From NCBI GenBank assembly GCA_016935485.1, contig JAFGQW010000161.1, positions 1-42,344 of the forward strand: a stretch of DNA of 42,344 nucleotides. Direction: 5' to 3'. Position 1 is the stretch's first letter; each line of letters opens with the position of its first letter. Shown here in pieces: positions 26,844-38,388 of the stretch. Source of the DNA: Planctomycetota bacterium (GTDB lineage Bacteria > Planctomycetota > JAFGQW01). The notes under the pieces were generated by a model. The model was not told where the DNA came from. It did no database searches and saw only the letters and a list, made by a program, of their open reading frames with translations. The position numbers and the translations under genes are program-made.

Positions 26844-29378
26844 GTGCGCGTACTGGGCGGAAGGCTTTCGGTAGCGCTGCTCGCCGCGGCATGGCTTGCG
26901 GGGGCCGGCTGCAGCGGTGGGAGCAGCGGATCCACCCCGCCCGGATTCAGCCTCGCCCTGAGCCAGCACACGCTCCTCCTCGTGGCCGGCCGCTCGGGCG
27001 ACATCGACGTGCGCGTCGCTCCGACCGGCGGGTTTTCCGGCACCGTGACGCTCTCGGTCGTCGGCGCTCCCGCCGGCCTCGTTGTGACCCTCGCCCCGAC
27101 CTCGATCCCGGCGGCCAGCGGCACGAGCCGGCTCCGTGTGGAAGCGCCTCCCGCCACGACGCCGGGCGATTATCCGTTGACCGTGCACGCCGCGAGCGGC
27201 GACCTCACCCGGGAGGAGCCCCTGACGGTCACCGTGGTCCTGCTTCCGCCCCAGCGCTTCTCTCTCGCGCTCGATCTCGAGACCCTCGTCGCGCCGCCCG
27301 TTGCGACCGCGCGCACGACGATCGACGTCTCCCCGATCGGCGGCTTCGCGGACCCGGTCTCCCTCGTGACCGTGGGTGTGCCGGCCGGGATCACGGCGGT
27401 CTTCACCCCGGCCACGGTGCCCGGCGGCAGCGGCCGTGTAGAGCTTTCGCTGGCCGTCGGCGCGAGCGTCAGCCCCGGTGCTCACGGGATCACCGTGCGC
27501 GGCACGGGCGGCTCCTACACCGAGGACCTTCCGCTCGCGATCCTCGTGCCGCCGGCGGCCACCGCGGCCGGCCTCACATTGCAGGCGGCGCCGTACGTCT
27601 CGCTCGCGGCCGGCCGGACCACCGCCGTCGAGATCGGCATCCAGCGCGCCGTGGGCGTGGTCGGCGGCGTCGACCTGGCGCTGGTCGACCTGCCGCCCGG
27701 GATGGCGGGCACGTTCTCCGAATCGCCCTGCGTGACGGCAGGAAGCCTGCTGACGTTGCAGGCCGCCGCACAGCTCGCCCCCGGCGTGTACCCGCTCGGC
27801 GTGCGCGGCACCACGGGCGCGAGCTCCGGTTCCGTGGGACTGCTCGTCGAGGTCGGGCCGGCGACGCAGCCGGCCGACGTCTGGATCAGCCGGGTGGAGT
27901 TCGCCCAGACCGTCCTCGGCGGCCAGCCGCGGCTCGTCCCCGGGAAGGCCGCACTCGTTCGCGCCCACGTGCTCGCCGATGCGCCGTCGGTTGGCAGTCC
28001 GCGCGTGCTGGTCACGGCGTTTCAGGGGGCGTCGACGCTCGGCACGCTGGTGCTCACCGGACCGACCACGCTGCCGACGCGCGAGGAGGTGAGCACGCTC
28101 GCGCTCGGCTTCACCGCCAGCCTCCCGCCCGCCTGGGTGGCCGCCGGGCTCGAGCTCAAGCTCGAGGTCGACCCGGCCCGGAGCCTCGCGGAGCGCAACG
28201 AGCGCAACAACGCGGTCCGGATCGCGCCGGCCGTGGCCCGGCCCACGCGCCTCGAGCTCACGATCGTGCCGATCCTGCTCGACGGCCGCACCGGCACGGC
28301 GCCCGATCTCCACCCCACGCTCGACCGCCAGTGGCCGCTCGGGGAGGTGGCGGTCGGCGTCCGGCACGTCTACGCGGTCACGAGCGTGCCGAAGGTCTAC
28401 CCGAACGGCGACGGCTGGAGCAGCGTGCTCGCGGAGATCGCCGCTCTCCGGCAGGCCGACCACGCGATCGGCCACTACTACGGCGTGATCAAGACCGACT
28501 ACGGCTCCGGCGTGGCCGGGATGGCCTACGTCGGCTATCCGGTGGCCATCGGCATGGACACGAGCACCAGCGTGGCCTCGCACGAGCTGGGCCATACCTT
28601 CGGGCTGCGCCATGCGCCGTGCGGCAATGTGACGGGCGTGGACGCGAACTATCCGTACCCCGGCGGCCTGATCGGCTCCTGGGGGTACCATGCCGGCACC
28701 GGCCAGCTTCTCGCCCCGGCGAGCACCATGGATCTCATGAGCTACTGCACGCCGACGTGGATCTCCGACTACCACTACCGCAAGGCGCATGCCTTCCTGG
28801 AACCGGCCGCGATGGCTGCATCCCCCGCGGCGCCGCCTGAGCCCGCCCTGATCGTCAGCGGGACGATCGACGCGGACGGCAGGATGCGCCTCATGCCGCT
28901 CCTCAAGACGCATCGTTCCGTGCCGCCGCACACGCGCGGGGACCACTGGCTGGTGCTGGAGAACGCGGGCGCCGGCGGCGGCACTGCCGTTCCCTTCTTG
29001 CCGGTCTTCGTGGGCTGCGGGCCCGCGGCCGGCAAGGCCGGCTACTTCACCCTGGTCGTGCCGGACCGCGGACCTCTCGCGCGCCTCCGCGTGGAACGTC
29101 CCGGCCACGCCCCGCTCGACGTGCGGGCCGCGGGCGCGCCGGTGCCGGCGGCGGCACTGTCGCTCGTGGAACAGAGCGGCCAGCTCGTGGTGCGGTGGAG
29201 CGCGGTGGACTTTCCGCACGCCACGGTCGCGCACGTTGGCGCTCGCCGCACGACGCTCGGCCTGTTCCTTGCCGGCGGCGAGGCGGCGCTTCCGACGCGC
29301 GGCCTTCCCCGCGGCGGCCACTTCGAGGTCACGCTCTCGCGCGATCTTGCGGCCGAGCGCTTCCTCTACCGCCGCTAG
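26844..29378 (+). CDS. Lipoprotein with repeated beta domains and metzincin-type zinc protease domain
   Basis: This 844-residue exported protein has lipoprotein signal VALLAAAWLAGAGCSGG with lipobox AGAGC. Three or more tandem beta-sandwich modules of about 95 residues follow. They share the pattern (G/P)GxxxxVDVxxxPxGG-(F)-xVxLxxVGxPAG; examples are RVAPTGGFSGTVTLSVVG and DVSPIGGFADPVSLVTVG. A CARDB-like segment (LVPGKAALVRAHVLAD) precedes the catalytic domain. At about residue 580, SVASHELGHTFGLRH matches the HExxHxxGxxH zinc site, and STMDLMSYC provides the Met-turn. The GTG at 26844 is supported by AGAGGAGGT six bases upstream. It is probably a surface-anchored protease; the substrate is unknown. 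It is divergent from lexA, but its own promoter could not be assigned. Confidence 0.87.
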   Translation: MRVLGGRLSVALLAAAWLAGAGCSGGSSGSTPPGFSLALSQHTLLLVAGRSGDIDVRVAPTGGFSGTVTLSVVGAPAGLVVTLAPTSIPAASGTSRLRVEAPPATTPGDYPLTVHAASGDLTREEPLTVTVVLLPPQRFSLALDLETLVAPPVATARTTIDVSPIGGFADPVSLVTVGVPAGITAVFTPATVPGGSGRVELSLAVGASVSPGAHGITVRGTGGSYTEDLPLAILVPPAATAAGLTLQAAPYVSLAAGRTTAVEIGIQRAVGVVGGVDLALVDLPPGMAGTFSESPCVTAGSLLTLQAAAQLAPGVYPLGVRGTTGASSGSVGLLVEVGPATQPADVWISRVEFAQTVLGGQPRLVPGKAALVRAHVLADAPSVGSPRVLVTAFQGASTLGTLVLTGPTTLPTREEVSTLALGFTASLPPAWVAAGLELKLEVDPARSLAERNERNNAVRIAPAVARPTRLELTIVPILLDGRTGTAPDLHPTLDRQWPLGEVAVGVRHVYAVTSVPKVYPNGDGWSSVLAEIAALRQADHAIGHYYGVIKTDYGSGVAGMAYVGYPVAIGMDTSTSVASHELGHTFGLRHAPCGNVTGVDANYPYPGGLIGSWGYHAGTGQLLAPASTMDLMSYCTPTWISDYHYRKAHAFLEPAAMAASPAAPPEPALIVSGTIDADGRMRLMPLLKTHRSVPPHTRGDHWLVLENAGAGGGTAVPFLPVFVGCGPAAGKAGYFTLVVPDRGPLARLRVERPGHAPLDVRAAGAPVPAAALSLVEQSGQLVVRWSAVDFPHATVAHVGARRTTLGLFLAGGEAALPTRGLPRGGHFEVTLSRDLAAERFLYRR

Positions 29379-29606
29379 CCGCCGGCGCGGCGGTCTCCAC
29401 GACCGCCGAGTCTGGACGCTTCCCGGGCGGTTTCGCCGCACGCACCGAGGCGCGCGATTCCGTGGAATCTCGGGGCCGGACGGGTTAGGACTTCTCGGTA
29501 TTGCGCGCCGGTGTCCCCGATCCCGAGCCGACCCCCCGGTTCGGATCCGAACCGCGCAGCGGGCGCCGCTTCCGTAGGAAGCGGCTATTCCGACAGGAGG
29601 AGTCCG
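29379..29606. other. Intergenic region upstream of nifJ, possible degenerate repeat (copy E)
   Basis: This 228-base region includes the block CTTCCCGGGCGGTTTCGCC and, further on, GATTCC-GT-GGAATC, a perfect 6-bp inverted repeat. The first block resembles the CTTCCCG-GG-TTTCGC arm of the nested-palindrome family. The match is weak and may be chance. No promoter for nifJ could be assigned. Confidence 0.3.
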
Positions 29607-33176
<3,570 letters not shown>

Positions 33177-33184
33177 GGAAGACC

Positions 33185-34180
33185 ATGGACCTGTCCACCA
33201 CCTATCTCGGTCTTGAGCTCCCCCACCCGTTCATGCCGGGCGCCTCGCCCCTGACGGAGGACCTCGACTCGGTGCGCCGGCTCGAGGATGCCGGAGCATC
33301 CGCCATCGTGCTGGGCTCGCTCTTCGAGGAGCAGCTCGTCGGGGAGGAGATGGCGACGCGGCGCGCTCTCGACGCCTCGGCCGAGTTGAACGCGGAAGCC
33401 ACGTCCTACTTTCCGGATCCCGACGACTTCCGTCTCGGCCCGGACGACTACCTGGACCACCTGCAGCGCGTCAAGGAAGCCGTGGGCGTGCCGGTGATCG
33501 CGTCGCTCAACGGCACCACCACCGGCGGGTGGCTGCGCTACGCGGACCTCATGCAGGAGGCCGGCGCGGACGCGCTGGAGCTCAACCTCTATGCGCTCGC
33601 CACCGACCCCTCCGTGACCAGTGCCGCGCTCGAGGACAGCACGCTCGCGCTGGTGCGCTCGCTCAAGGGCCGGCTGAAGATCCCGCTCGCGGTGAAGCTC
33701 TCCCCTTTCTACACCTCGCTCGCGTCCTTCGCGCAGCGCCTCGACCAGATCGGAGTCGAGGGCGTGGTGATCTTCAACCGCTTCTACCAGCCCGACATCG
33801 ACATCGAGGCGCTGGAGGTCGCGCGGACCCTCGAGCTCTCCCGGTCCTCCGAGCTCCGGCTCCGGCTCCGCTGGGCCGCCATCCTCTCGAGCCAGGTCCG
33901 GGCCTCGATCGCGATCACCGGGGGGGTGCACACAGCCGAGGACGCGCTCAAGGCGGTGATGGCCGGTGCGAGCGCCGTGCAGATGGTCTCCGCACTGCTC
34001 GACAACGGACCCAAGCATCTCGAGCGCGTTCGCGCCGGCGTGGAGACGTGGCTGGTGGAGCACGAGTACGAGTCGCTCCGGCAGGCGCTGGGCAGCATGA
34101 ACCACAGCCGCTCGCCCGACCCGGCCGCCTTCGAGCGCGCCAACTACATGCACATCCTGGCCGGGTGGCGCCCGGACTGA
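33185..34180 (+). CDS. Dihydroorotate-dehydrogenase-like FMN protein
   Basis: This 331-residue TIM-barrel protein of the dihydroorotate dehydrogenase-like group starts MDLSTTYLGLELPHPFMPGASPLT. Recognisable stretches are GASAIVLGSLFEEQ, VPVIASLNGTTTGGW, ADALELNLYA, IPLAVKLSPFYTSL, VEGVVIFNRFYQPDI, and the phosphate/FMN-binding end SIAITGGVHTAEDALKAVMAGASAVQMVSAL. The ATG at 33185 has GAGGAA four bases before it; an earlier in-frame ATG at 33173 overlaps the nifJ stop. This family is often encoded next to pyruvate:ferredoxin oxidoreductase in other bacteria, so a redox role connected to PFOR rather than pyrimidine synthesis is plausible (inference). No electron-transfer PyrK-like subunit is adjacent. 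A strong hairpin lies 50 bases downstream. Confidence 0.9.
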   Translation: MDLSTTYLGLELPHPFMPGASPLTEDLDSVRRLEDAGASAIVLGSLFEEQLVGEEMATRRALDASAELNAEATSYFPDPDDFRLGPDDYLDHLQRVKEAVGVPVIASLNGTTTGGWLRYADLMQEAGADALELNLYALATDPSVTSAALEDSTLALVRSLKGRLKIPLAVKLSPFYTSLASFAQRLDQIGVEGVVIFNRFYQPDIDIEALEVARTLELSRSSELRLRLRWAAILSSQVRASIAITGGVHTAEDALKAVMAGASAVQMVSALLDNGPKHLERVRAGVETWLVEHEYESLRQALGSMNHSRSPDPAAFERANYMHILAGWRPD

Positions 34181-34230
34181 GCCCGACTCCGGGGAACGGC
34201 CGCGGCCCGTTGCGCGGCACGGACTTGGGA

Positions 34231-34251
34231 CCGCCTCCGCTCTGGAGGCGG
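34231..34251 (+). terminator. GC hairpin downstream of the nifJ operon
   Basis: CCGCCTCC-GCTCT-GGAGGCGG is a perfect 8-bp stem with a 5-base loop, 50 bases after the stop. No U-tract follows, so it may stabilise the 3' end rather than terminate. Confidence 0.35.
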
Positions 34252-34355
34252 CGCGCGCGCTCAATCCGTGCACCGATCCTGTCGATACTTCCCAGTGGGC
34301 ACCGGATGCCCGGGCGCCGCGTGGGGCGCCGGCGAGGAAGCAGCGGGGCAGTGCC

Positions 34356-35222
34356 ATGGTGTTCGAGAACGACCCCTTCGAGAACTTCAAGCGTCAGCGC
34401 CAGGTGGAGCTGATCGAGCAGGGCTTCAAGAACAAGGCGGAGACCCGCCGCAAGGAGCTCGACGATCTGGTGCGCAGCGGCCAGCGCTCCTCCGAGCTCG
34501 CCGACCGCATCCACGAGGAGATGCAGGAGTTCTTCAACGAAAGCAAGGAGCAGGTCTCCAGGCTCTTCAACGAGAGCAAGCACCCCGATTCGGTCGCGGC
34601 CGAGAAGGGCGTGCAGGAGGAGATGGAGGCCTTCTTCCGCGAGTCGACCGCGACCGCGGAGCGGCTGCTCGCCGGGATGTGCGACGCGGCGGGCGACCCG
34701 CACGAGGCCACCGACCGCATGGTGGACCACTTGAAGGACGTCTTCCAGCGATCGATGGACCGCATCGCCCGGGTGCGCGAACAGTACGCTCAGTCCGAGG
34801 AAACCGCCGCCAAGGTGGCGGGGGTCGCGAACCTGACCGACGTCGTGCAGACGATCAACGAGCTCGCGGACGGCGAGGACCCCTTCCGGCGCCAAACGCC
34901 GCCGGCAGCGCCCGTCCGGCCCGGCACCGCCGCCGGAGCCGCCTCGAGCGTCGTGACGGCCACACCCGAAGACGACCGCCTCGGCGCTGCACTCCCGCAC
35001 CGCCGCGTGGAGCGGGACAGTGACGAGGACACCTCCTCGCAGCGGATCCTCCGCCGCCACGGGCACCTGCCTTCCGGCAAGGCGCGCAAGGTCGGCATGA
35101 GCCTCCAGGAGATTGGCGAGCTTCGCGCCCTGAAGGAGCTCCTCATCCAGAAGGGCATCATCAGCCGCGAGGAGATCGCCGAGCAGCAGGCTGCCGCCAT
35201 CCGCGGCGCCCAGGCAGACTGA
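34356..35222 (+). CDS. Cytoplasmic coiled-coil hypothetical protein with SHOCT-like tail
   Basis: This 288-residue protein has no signal peptide. The first about 165 residues are charged, helical and probably coiled-coil (FKRQRQVELIEQGFKNKAET; LADRIHEEMQEFFNESKEQV; EEMEAFFRESTATAERLLAG). Two FFxES motifs (EFFNES, AFFRES) and RLFNES repeat a similar helix. A Pro/Ala-rich linker follows. The last 30 residues, LRALKELLIQKGIISREEIAEQ, resemble the SHOCT short C-terminal helical motif (L-x2-L...G-I-I-S/T-x-E-E). The ATG at 34356 sits after GGGGCAGTGCC. A polymerising or membrane-associated adaptor is possible but unproven. Repeat copy B begins at the base after its stop codon. Confidence 0.75.
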   Translation: MVFENDPFENFKRQRQVELIEQGFKNKAETRRKELDDLVRSGQRSSELADRIHEEMQEFFNESKEQVSRLFNESKHPDSVAAEKGVQEEMEAFFRESTATAERLLAGMCDAAGDPHEATDRMVDHLKDVFQRSMDRIARVREQYAQSEETAAKVAGVANLTDVVQTINELADGEDPFRRQTPPAAPVRPGTAAGAASSVVTATPEDDRLGAALPHRRVERDSDEDTSSQRILRRHGHLPSGKARKVGMSLQEIGELRALKELLIQKGIISREEIAEQQAAAIRGAQAD

Positions 35223-35381
35223 GGGCCCGCGCAAGAACGACTTCCCGTTTTCGCGGATCTGCTCGCCCGGGCCCGCGCGGCGGACAGCCGGTGGAATCGT
35301 TCATTCGAACCGGCTTCCCGCAACACGAACCTGAACCAGAATCTCGCGGCGAAACCCGGGAAGCTGTTCTTGCGCGGGCCC
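35223..35381. repeat. Nested-palindrome repeat element, copy B (best preserved)
   Basis: This 159-base element is bounded by a perfect 16-bp inverted repeat, GGGCCCGCGCAAGAAC (35223-35238) and GTTCTTGCGCGGGCCC (35366-35381). Inside, CTTCCCG pairs with CGGGAAG, and TTCGC-G-GAT-CTG with CAG-A-ATC-TCGCG-GCGAA. A second hairpin is built on GCCGGT (35287-35292) and ACCGGC (35309-35314). It directly abuts the preceding TGA stop. It has no coding capacity of note. It shares CACGAACCTGAACCAGAATC and AAACCCGGGAAG with copy A, 23 kb away. Confidence 0.85.
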
Positions 35382-35422
35382 GTGAACCGCCGCCATCGTG
35401 CTGGCCGCCGCAAGGCGCCCCT

Positions 35423-35430
35423 GCTACACT
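35423..35430 (+). promoter_or_regulatory. Candidate extended -10 promoter
   Basis: TGCTACACT (extended TGn plus TACACT) lies about 60 bases before the lipoprotein ATG. No clear -35 is present. It lies just beyond repeat copy B. Confidence 0.35.
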
Positions 35431-35490
35431 TCAGCCCGCCGCCGATCGCCGCCGAAGCGGTCGGCGCACCCGGGAAGAGTCCTCCAGTCG

Positions 35491-36654
35491 ATGATGCCCG
35501 TTGCCGATCGCCCAGCCCGCGCGACGCGCCGCGCCACCCGCCGGCGAGGTGGCGTGATCCTGCCCCTGCCGTTCGTGGTCCTGGTCGCCATCGCCCTTGC
35601 CGGGGGCTGCCGCACCGGGTGGGACCACCGCAGCACCCTCCATCAGCTCTATATACCCGACGAAAGCGGCCAGCTCGTTGCCGCTTCCACCGTCAAGGAA
35701 CTGTCGTCTGGCCAGTGCCTGTTCCGCGCCGTCCTCGGACCGTTCGGGCTCTATGATCCCGTGCCCGAGGAGGTTCCGGTCCCCGACCCCGCGGGGCTAG
35801 GACGCACGACGATCCTCGAGCTCTCGGGCCTGCTCGCGGGCAACCCGGCGCTCACGGCGTTCGCGTTGCCCGAGTTCTCGGAGCTGGCGCTCAAGGCCCC
35901 GTTCGAGCTGACCCGTGCCCAGGCCGTCAAGGCGCTCGGCACGGCCCTCGACCGCCAGATCCCGCCGCTTGCACCGCTCCGGGGCGCGACCGAAGAAAGT
36001 GCCGAGAGAATCGGGGCCGCCGTCCGGGAGCTCATCGGTCGGGACGCTGCGGAGGCGACGGGCAGTGAGGCGCCCGGGACGCTTGGAGAGGAGCGCCGGC
36101 GCGAGCTCGTGCACGGGCTCGCCACGACCGACTACCGCTCGATCGAGAACACCCGCCCTGCCCTCAAGGCCCTCGGCCTGGTCGCTCGGTTCGCAGCGGG
36201 AGAGCCCGAGTCCATGCGCGGCGTCGCCGAGGAAGGCATTTATCGGCTGAGCCGGACGCTCTGTCGTCTGACGCTGCTTGCGCTGCTCGCAACCGAGCAG
36301 AGCACGGTCGTGCGCGGCGCGGCGGCCGAAGCGATCGGCGCGGCCCGAGAGGACTGGGCCGAGCGGGCGCTGCTCGATCTCCTGCCGGCAGAGAGCGACC
36401 CCGGCGTGATCCGCAAGGTCTACCGCTCGCTTGCGGAATACCGCACGTCCGCGGTCGCGCGAGCGCTGATCGCGGCGTGGAAAGCGCAGCCGAACTCGCT
36501 CAACGCGACGCTGGCCCGGCGTGCCCTGCTCGAGTTCACCCGGGAGGACCTCGGAAGCGCGCTCGATGCGTGGGAGAATCGGCTCGCCGAGCTGGGCTAC
36601 CTCGCGGCACCCCCACCCGCACCCCCGCGGGCGCCGCCCGTCCGCGCCACCTGA
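35491..36654 (+). CDS. Lipoprotein with HEAT-like helical repeats
   Basis: This 387-residue protein has an Arg-rich n-region, hydrophobic segment and lipobox (LPFVVLVAIALAGGC). The mature region opens with about 60 beta/coil residues (YIPDESGQLVAASTVKELSSG; FRAVLGPFGLYDPVPEEVP) and continues as helices. HEAT-like units include VVRGAAAEAIGAAREDWAERALLDLL and VIRKVYRSLAEYRTSAVARALIAAW. The ATG at 35491 (MMPVADRP) was chosen to give a normal lipoprotein signal; the next ATG, three bases on, is equally possible. The C-terminus APPPAPPRAPPVRAT falls in a 71-bp segment that is duplicated downstream, so the true end may have been altered by that duplication. Function unknown; probably an envelope scaffold. 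Confidence 0.75.
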   Translation: MMPVADRPARATRRATRRRGGVILPLPFVVLVAIALAGGCRTGWDHRSTLHQLYIPDESGQLVAASTVKELSSGQCLFRAVLGPFGLYDPVPEEVPVPDPAGLGRTTILELSGLLAGNPALTAFALPEFSELALKAPFELTRAQAVKALGTALDRQIPPLAPLRGATEESAERIGAAVRELIGRDAAEATGSEAPGTLGEERRRELVHGLATTDYRSIENTRPALKALGLVARFAAGEPESMRGVAEEGIYRLSRTLCRLTLLALLATEQSTVVRGAAAEAIGAAREDWAERALLDLLPAESDPGVIRKVYRSLAEYRTSAVARALIAAWKAQPNSLNATLARRALLEFTREDLGSALDAWENRLAELGYLAAPPPAPPRAPPVRAT

Positions 36655-36796
36655 GCGCGCGCCCTTCGCGCGCGACACCCGCACGCCTATCTGAAAAATG
36701 CCCCAGGGGCGTTTTTTTCAGATAGCACCCGCACCCCCGCGGGCGCCGCCCGTCCGCGCCACCTGAGCGCGCGCCCTTCGCGCGCGACACCCGCAC
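36614..36796. repeat. 71-bp direct duplication flanking a 41-bp palindromic terminator
   Basis: Bases 36614-36684 and 36726-36796 are identical by inspection (period 112). Each copy carries GCGCGCG-CCCTT-CGCGCGC, a 7-bp hairpin. The first copy includes the last codons and stop of the upstream lipoprotein gene. The 41 bases between are the terminator palindrome. Confidence 0.9.
36687..36725. terminator. Bidirectional intrinsic terminator
   Basis: CTATCTGAAAAA and TTTTTTTCAGATAG flank GCCC-CAG-GGGC. The GC stem with an A-tract on one side and a T-tract on the other works on either strand, fitting its place between convergent genes. Confidence 0.8.
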
Positions 36797-36804
36797 CGGC
36801 TCCG

Positions 36805-38388
36805 TCAGAGAGCGCCGTACCGGTAGTAGACCTGGAGCAGCAGCACACTGGCGGCCGTGGAACGAACGGCATCCGGCCCGATCCCCCCGACGGCCGGCAG
36901 CCAGCTGAACCCGCCGTCCTCCCTCTGCCGCGACACCAGGCTCCGCACCAGGGTGCCGTTCCAGCGTGCCCAGGCCGCCTCATCGCCGCCGCGCACCAGA
37001 GCCTGGGCGGCGTGAAGCCAGGCCAGCAAGTCCCCGGTCCTCAAGTCCGCCGGATCCTGCTCGAGCACCGCTCTCACCGCCGCGGCGCCCGCATCAGGCG
37101 GCTCCTTTCCGGCCAGCTCGTCCAGCAGCAGCTGCCCGGCATGAAATGCCAGCGCCGCGGAGCCGCCCCGGTCGAATCGCCGGCGGTTCTCTTCATCGCC
37201 GAACCATCCCTGGCACTCGCTCAGGCGCTCCGGATCCACCGCGTAGCCCAGACTCCGGGCGAGAATCAGCGTGAAACCGGCCTGTGTCACCGCAGCCGGA
37301 TCGCCGAAACGGTCCGGACGGATCCCGGCGATGGCCTTGTCCACCGCCTCTTCAGGCACGCGCCCCACCCCCATGAGCACCGCCTCCAGCACCGCCTGCG
37401 TGGCCAGGGCGTGGTTCAGGAGCCGCGCGCCGTTCGCCTCGCCAGCGCCGCCGAAGAGGCCGTCGGCCTGCTGGCGCTTGATCAGGTACTCGAGCCCTCT
37501 CTCGACCGCCTCACGCTCCGCGCCCGCGACCCCTTGCCCGAGAAGGGCGAGCAGCGCGAGTCCCGTCGTTCCGACGCGCATGCCGTCTGCGGTCTCCGGA
37601 GCGCCCGCCGCGAACGAGCCGTCCACCTGCTGTCGGGCGGCGAGCCAGCGCAGCCCGCGGCGAACCGCGCTCTCCGTCTCGAGACCGCCGCCGCGGCGGA
37701 ACACCAGCGCCAGACGGCGCTGCTCGTCGGTGCGGGCCTGCCGGACCTGCGTCCGGAAGAGCTCGTGCGCCTGCGCGTCTCCGGAGGCGAGCCAGCCGCC
37801 GGACAGATCCCGGCTCGCGGGCAGCTCGTCCTCCGGACGGATCCGGATCCGCCCGGGCCGAAGCTCGTCGGCAACCTCGGGAATGCGCTCCTCGAGGCCG
37901 TCCTCGCGGAGCCCCGTCTCGTCCTCCCTGACGACGCGGTTCCAGCGGTCCTCCGCCGTGGGCTCCGGAGGCCGCTCGCGGAAGAGCCCGAACGCAAGCA
38001 CCGCGATCAGCACGGCCTGCGCGGCCGCGAACAGGACCAGGAAGCGAAAACGGGCCGAAGTGCGGAATCGCCCCCGGAGGTAGCCGACCGTCGATACGAC
38101 CTCGACGGCAAGCCGGGTCCAGACGGACTCCCGCTCGGTCCGCGGCGCGAACACCTCCCGGATCAGCGCCTCGCGCCGGCGAAAGTAGGCGGGAGAAAGC
38201 GGCGGGACCGGCGCCACCCGAGCCGCTTTCAGAACGCGCTCCACCTCCGCGTACTCCCGCCGCAGCGCCTCCGACGCCGCGAGCCTCTCGGCCATGGCAC
38301 GGCGCTCCGCCTCCGTCCCTTCGCCGAGCGCATACATCTCCAGAAGCGAACGGGTGCGGGCCTCGTCGCCTCCCGGATTACGAGTCAT
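36805..38388 (-). CDS. Membrane anti-sigma-like protein with prenyltransferase-like toroid domain
   Basis: This is a 527-residue three-part protein. The N-terminus (about 1-110) is anti-sigma-like: TRSLLEMYALGEGTEAERRAM followed by LRREYAEVERVLKAA, without a zinc motif. A membrane helix is FLVLFAAAQAVLIAVLAFGLF. After a charged linker, the C-terminal about 330 residues contain repeats of the prenyltransferase / squalene-cyclase type alpha-alpha toroid: GLRWLAARQQVDGSFAAG, GLEYLIKRQQADGLFGG and SLVSRQREDGGFSWLP, each with a Q-x-x-D/E-G-x-F turn, ending STAASVLLLQVYYRYG. The catalytic DxDD of cyclases is not seen, so it is more likely a ligand- or protein-binding toroid. The ATG overlaps the stop of the ECF sigma gene (ATGA). 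Inference: an extracytoplasmic ligand controls sigma release. Confidence 0.82.
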   Translation of the reverse strand: MTRNPGGDEARTRSLLEMYALGEGTEAERRAMAERLAASEALRREYAEVERVLKAARVAPVPPLSPAYFRRREALIREVFAPRTERESVWTRLAVEVVSTVGYLRGRFRTSARFRFLVLFAAAQAVLIAVLAFGLFRERPPEPTAEDRWNRVVREDETGLREDGLEERIPEVADELRPGRIRIRPEDELPASRDLSGGWLASGDAQAHELFRTQVRQARTDEQRRLALVFRRGGGLETESAVRRGLRWLAARQQVDGSFAAGAPETADGMRVGTTGLALLALLGQGVAGAEREAVERGLEYLIKRQQADGLFGGAGEANGARLLNHALATQAVLEAVLMGVGRVPEEAVDKAIAGIRPDRFGDPAAVTQAGFTLILARSLGYAVDPERLSECQGWFGDEENRRRFDRGGSAALAFHAGQLLLDELAGKEPPDAGAAAVRAVLEQDPADLRTGDLLAWLHAAQALVRGGDEAAWARWNGTLVRSLVSRQREDGGFSWLPAVGGIGPDAVRSTAASVLLLQVYYRYGAL

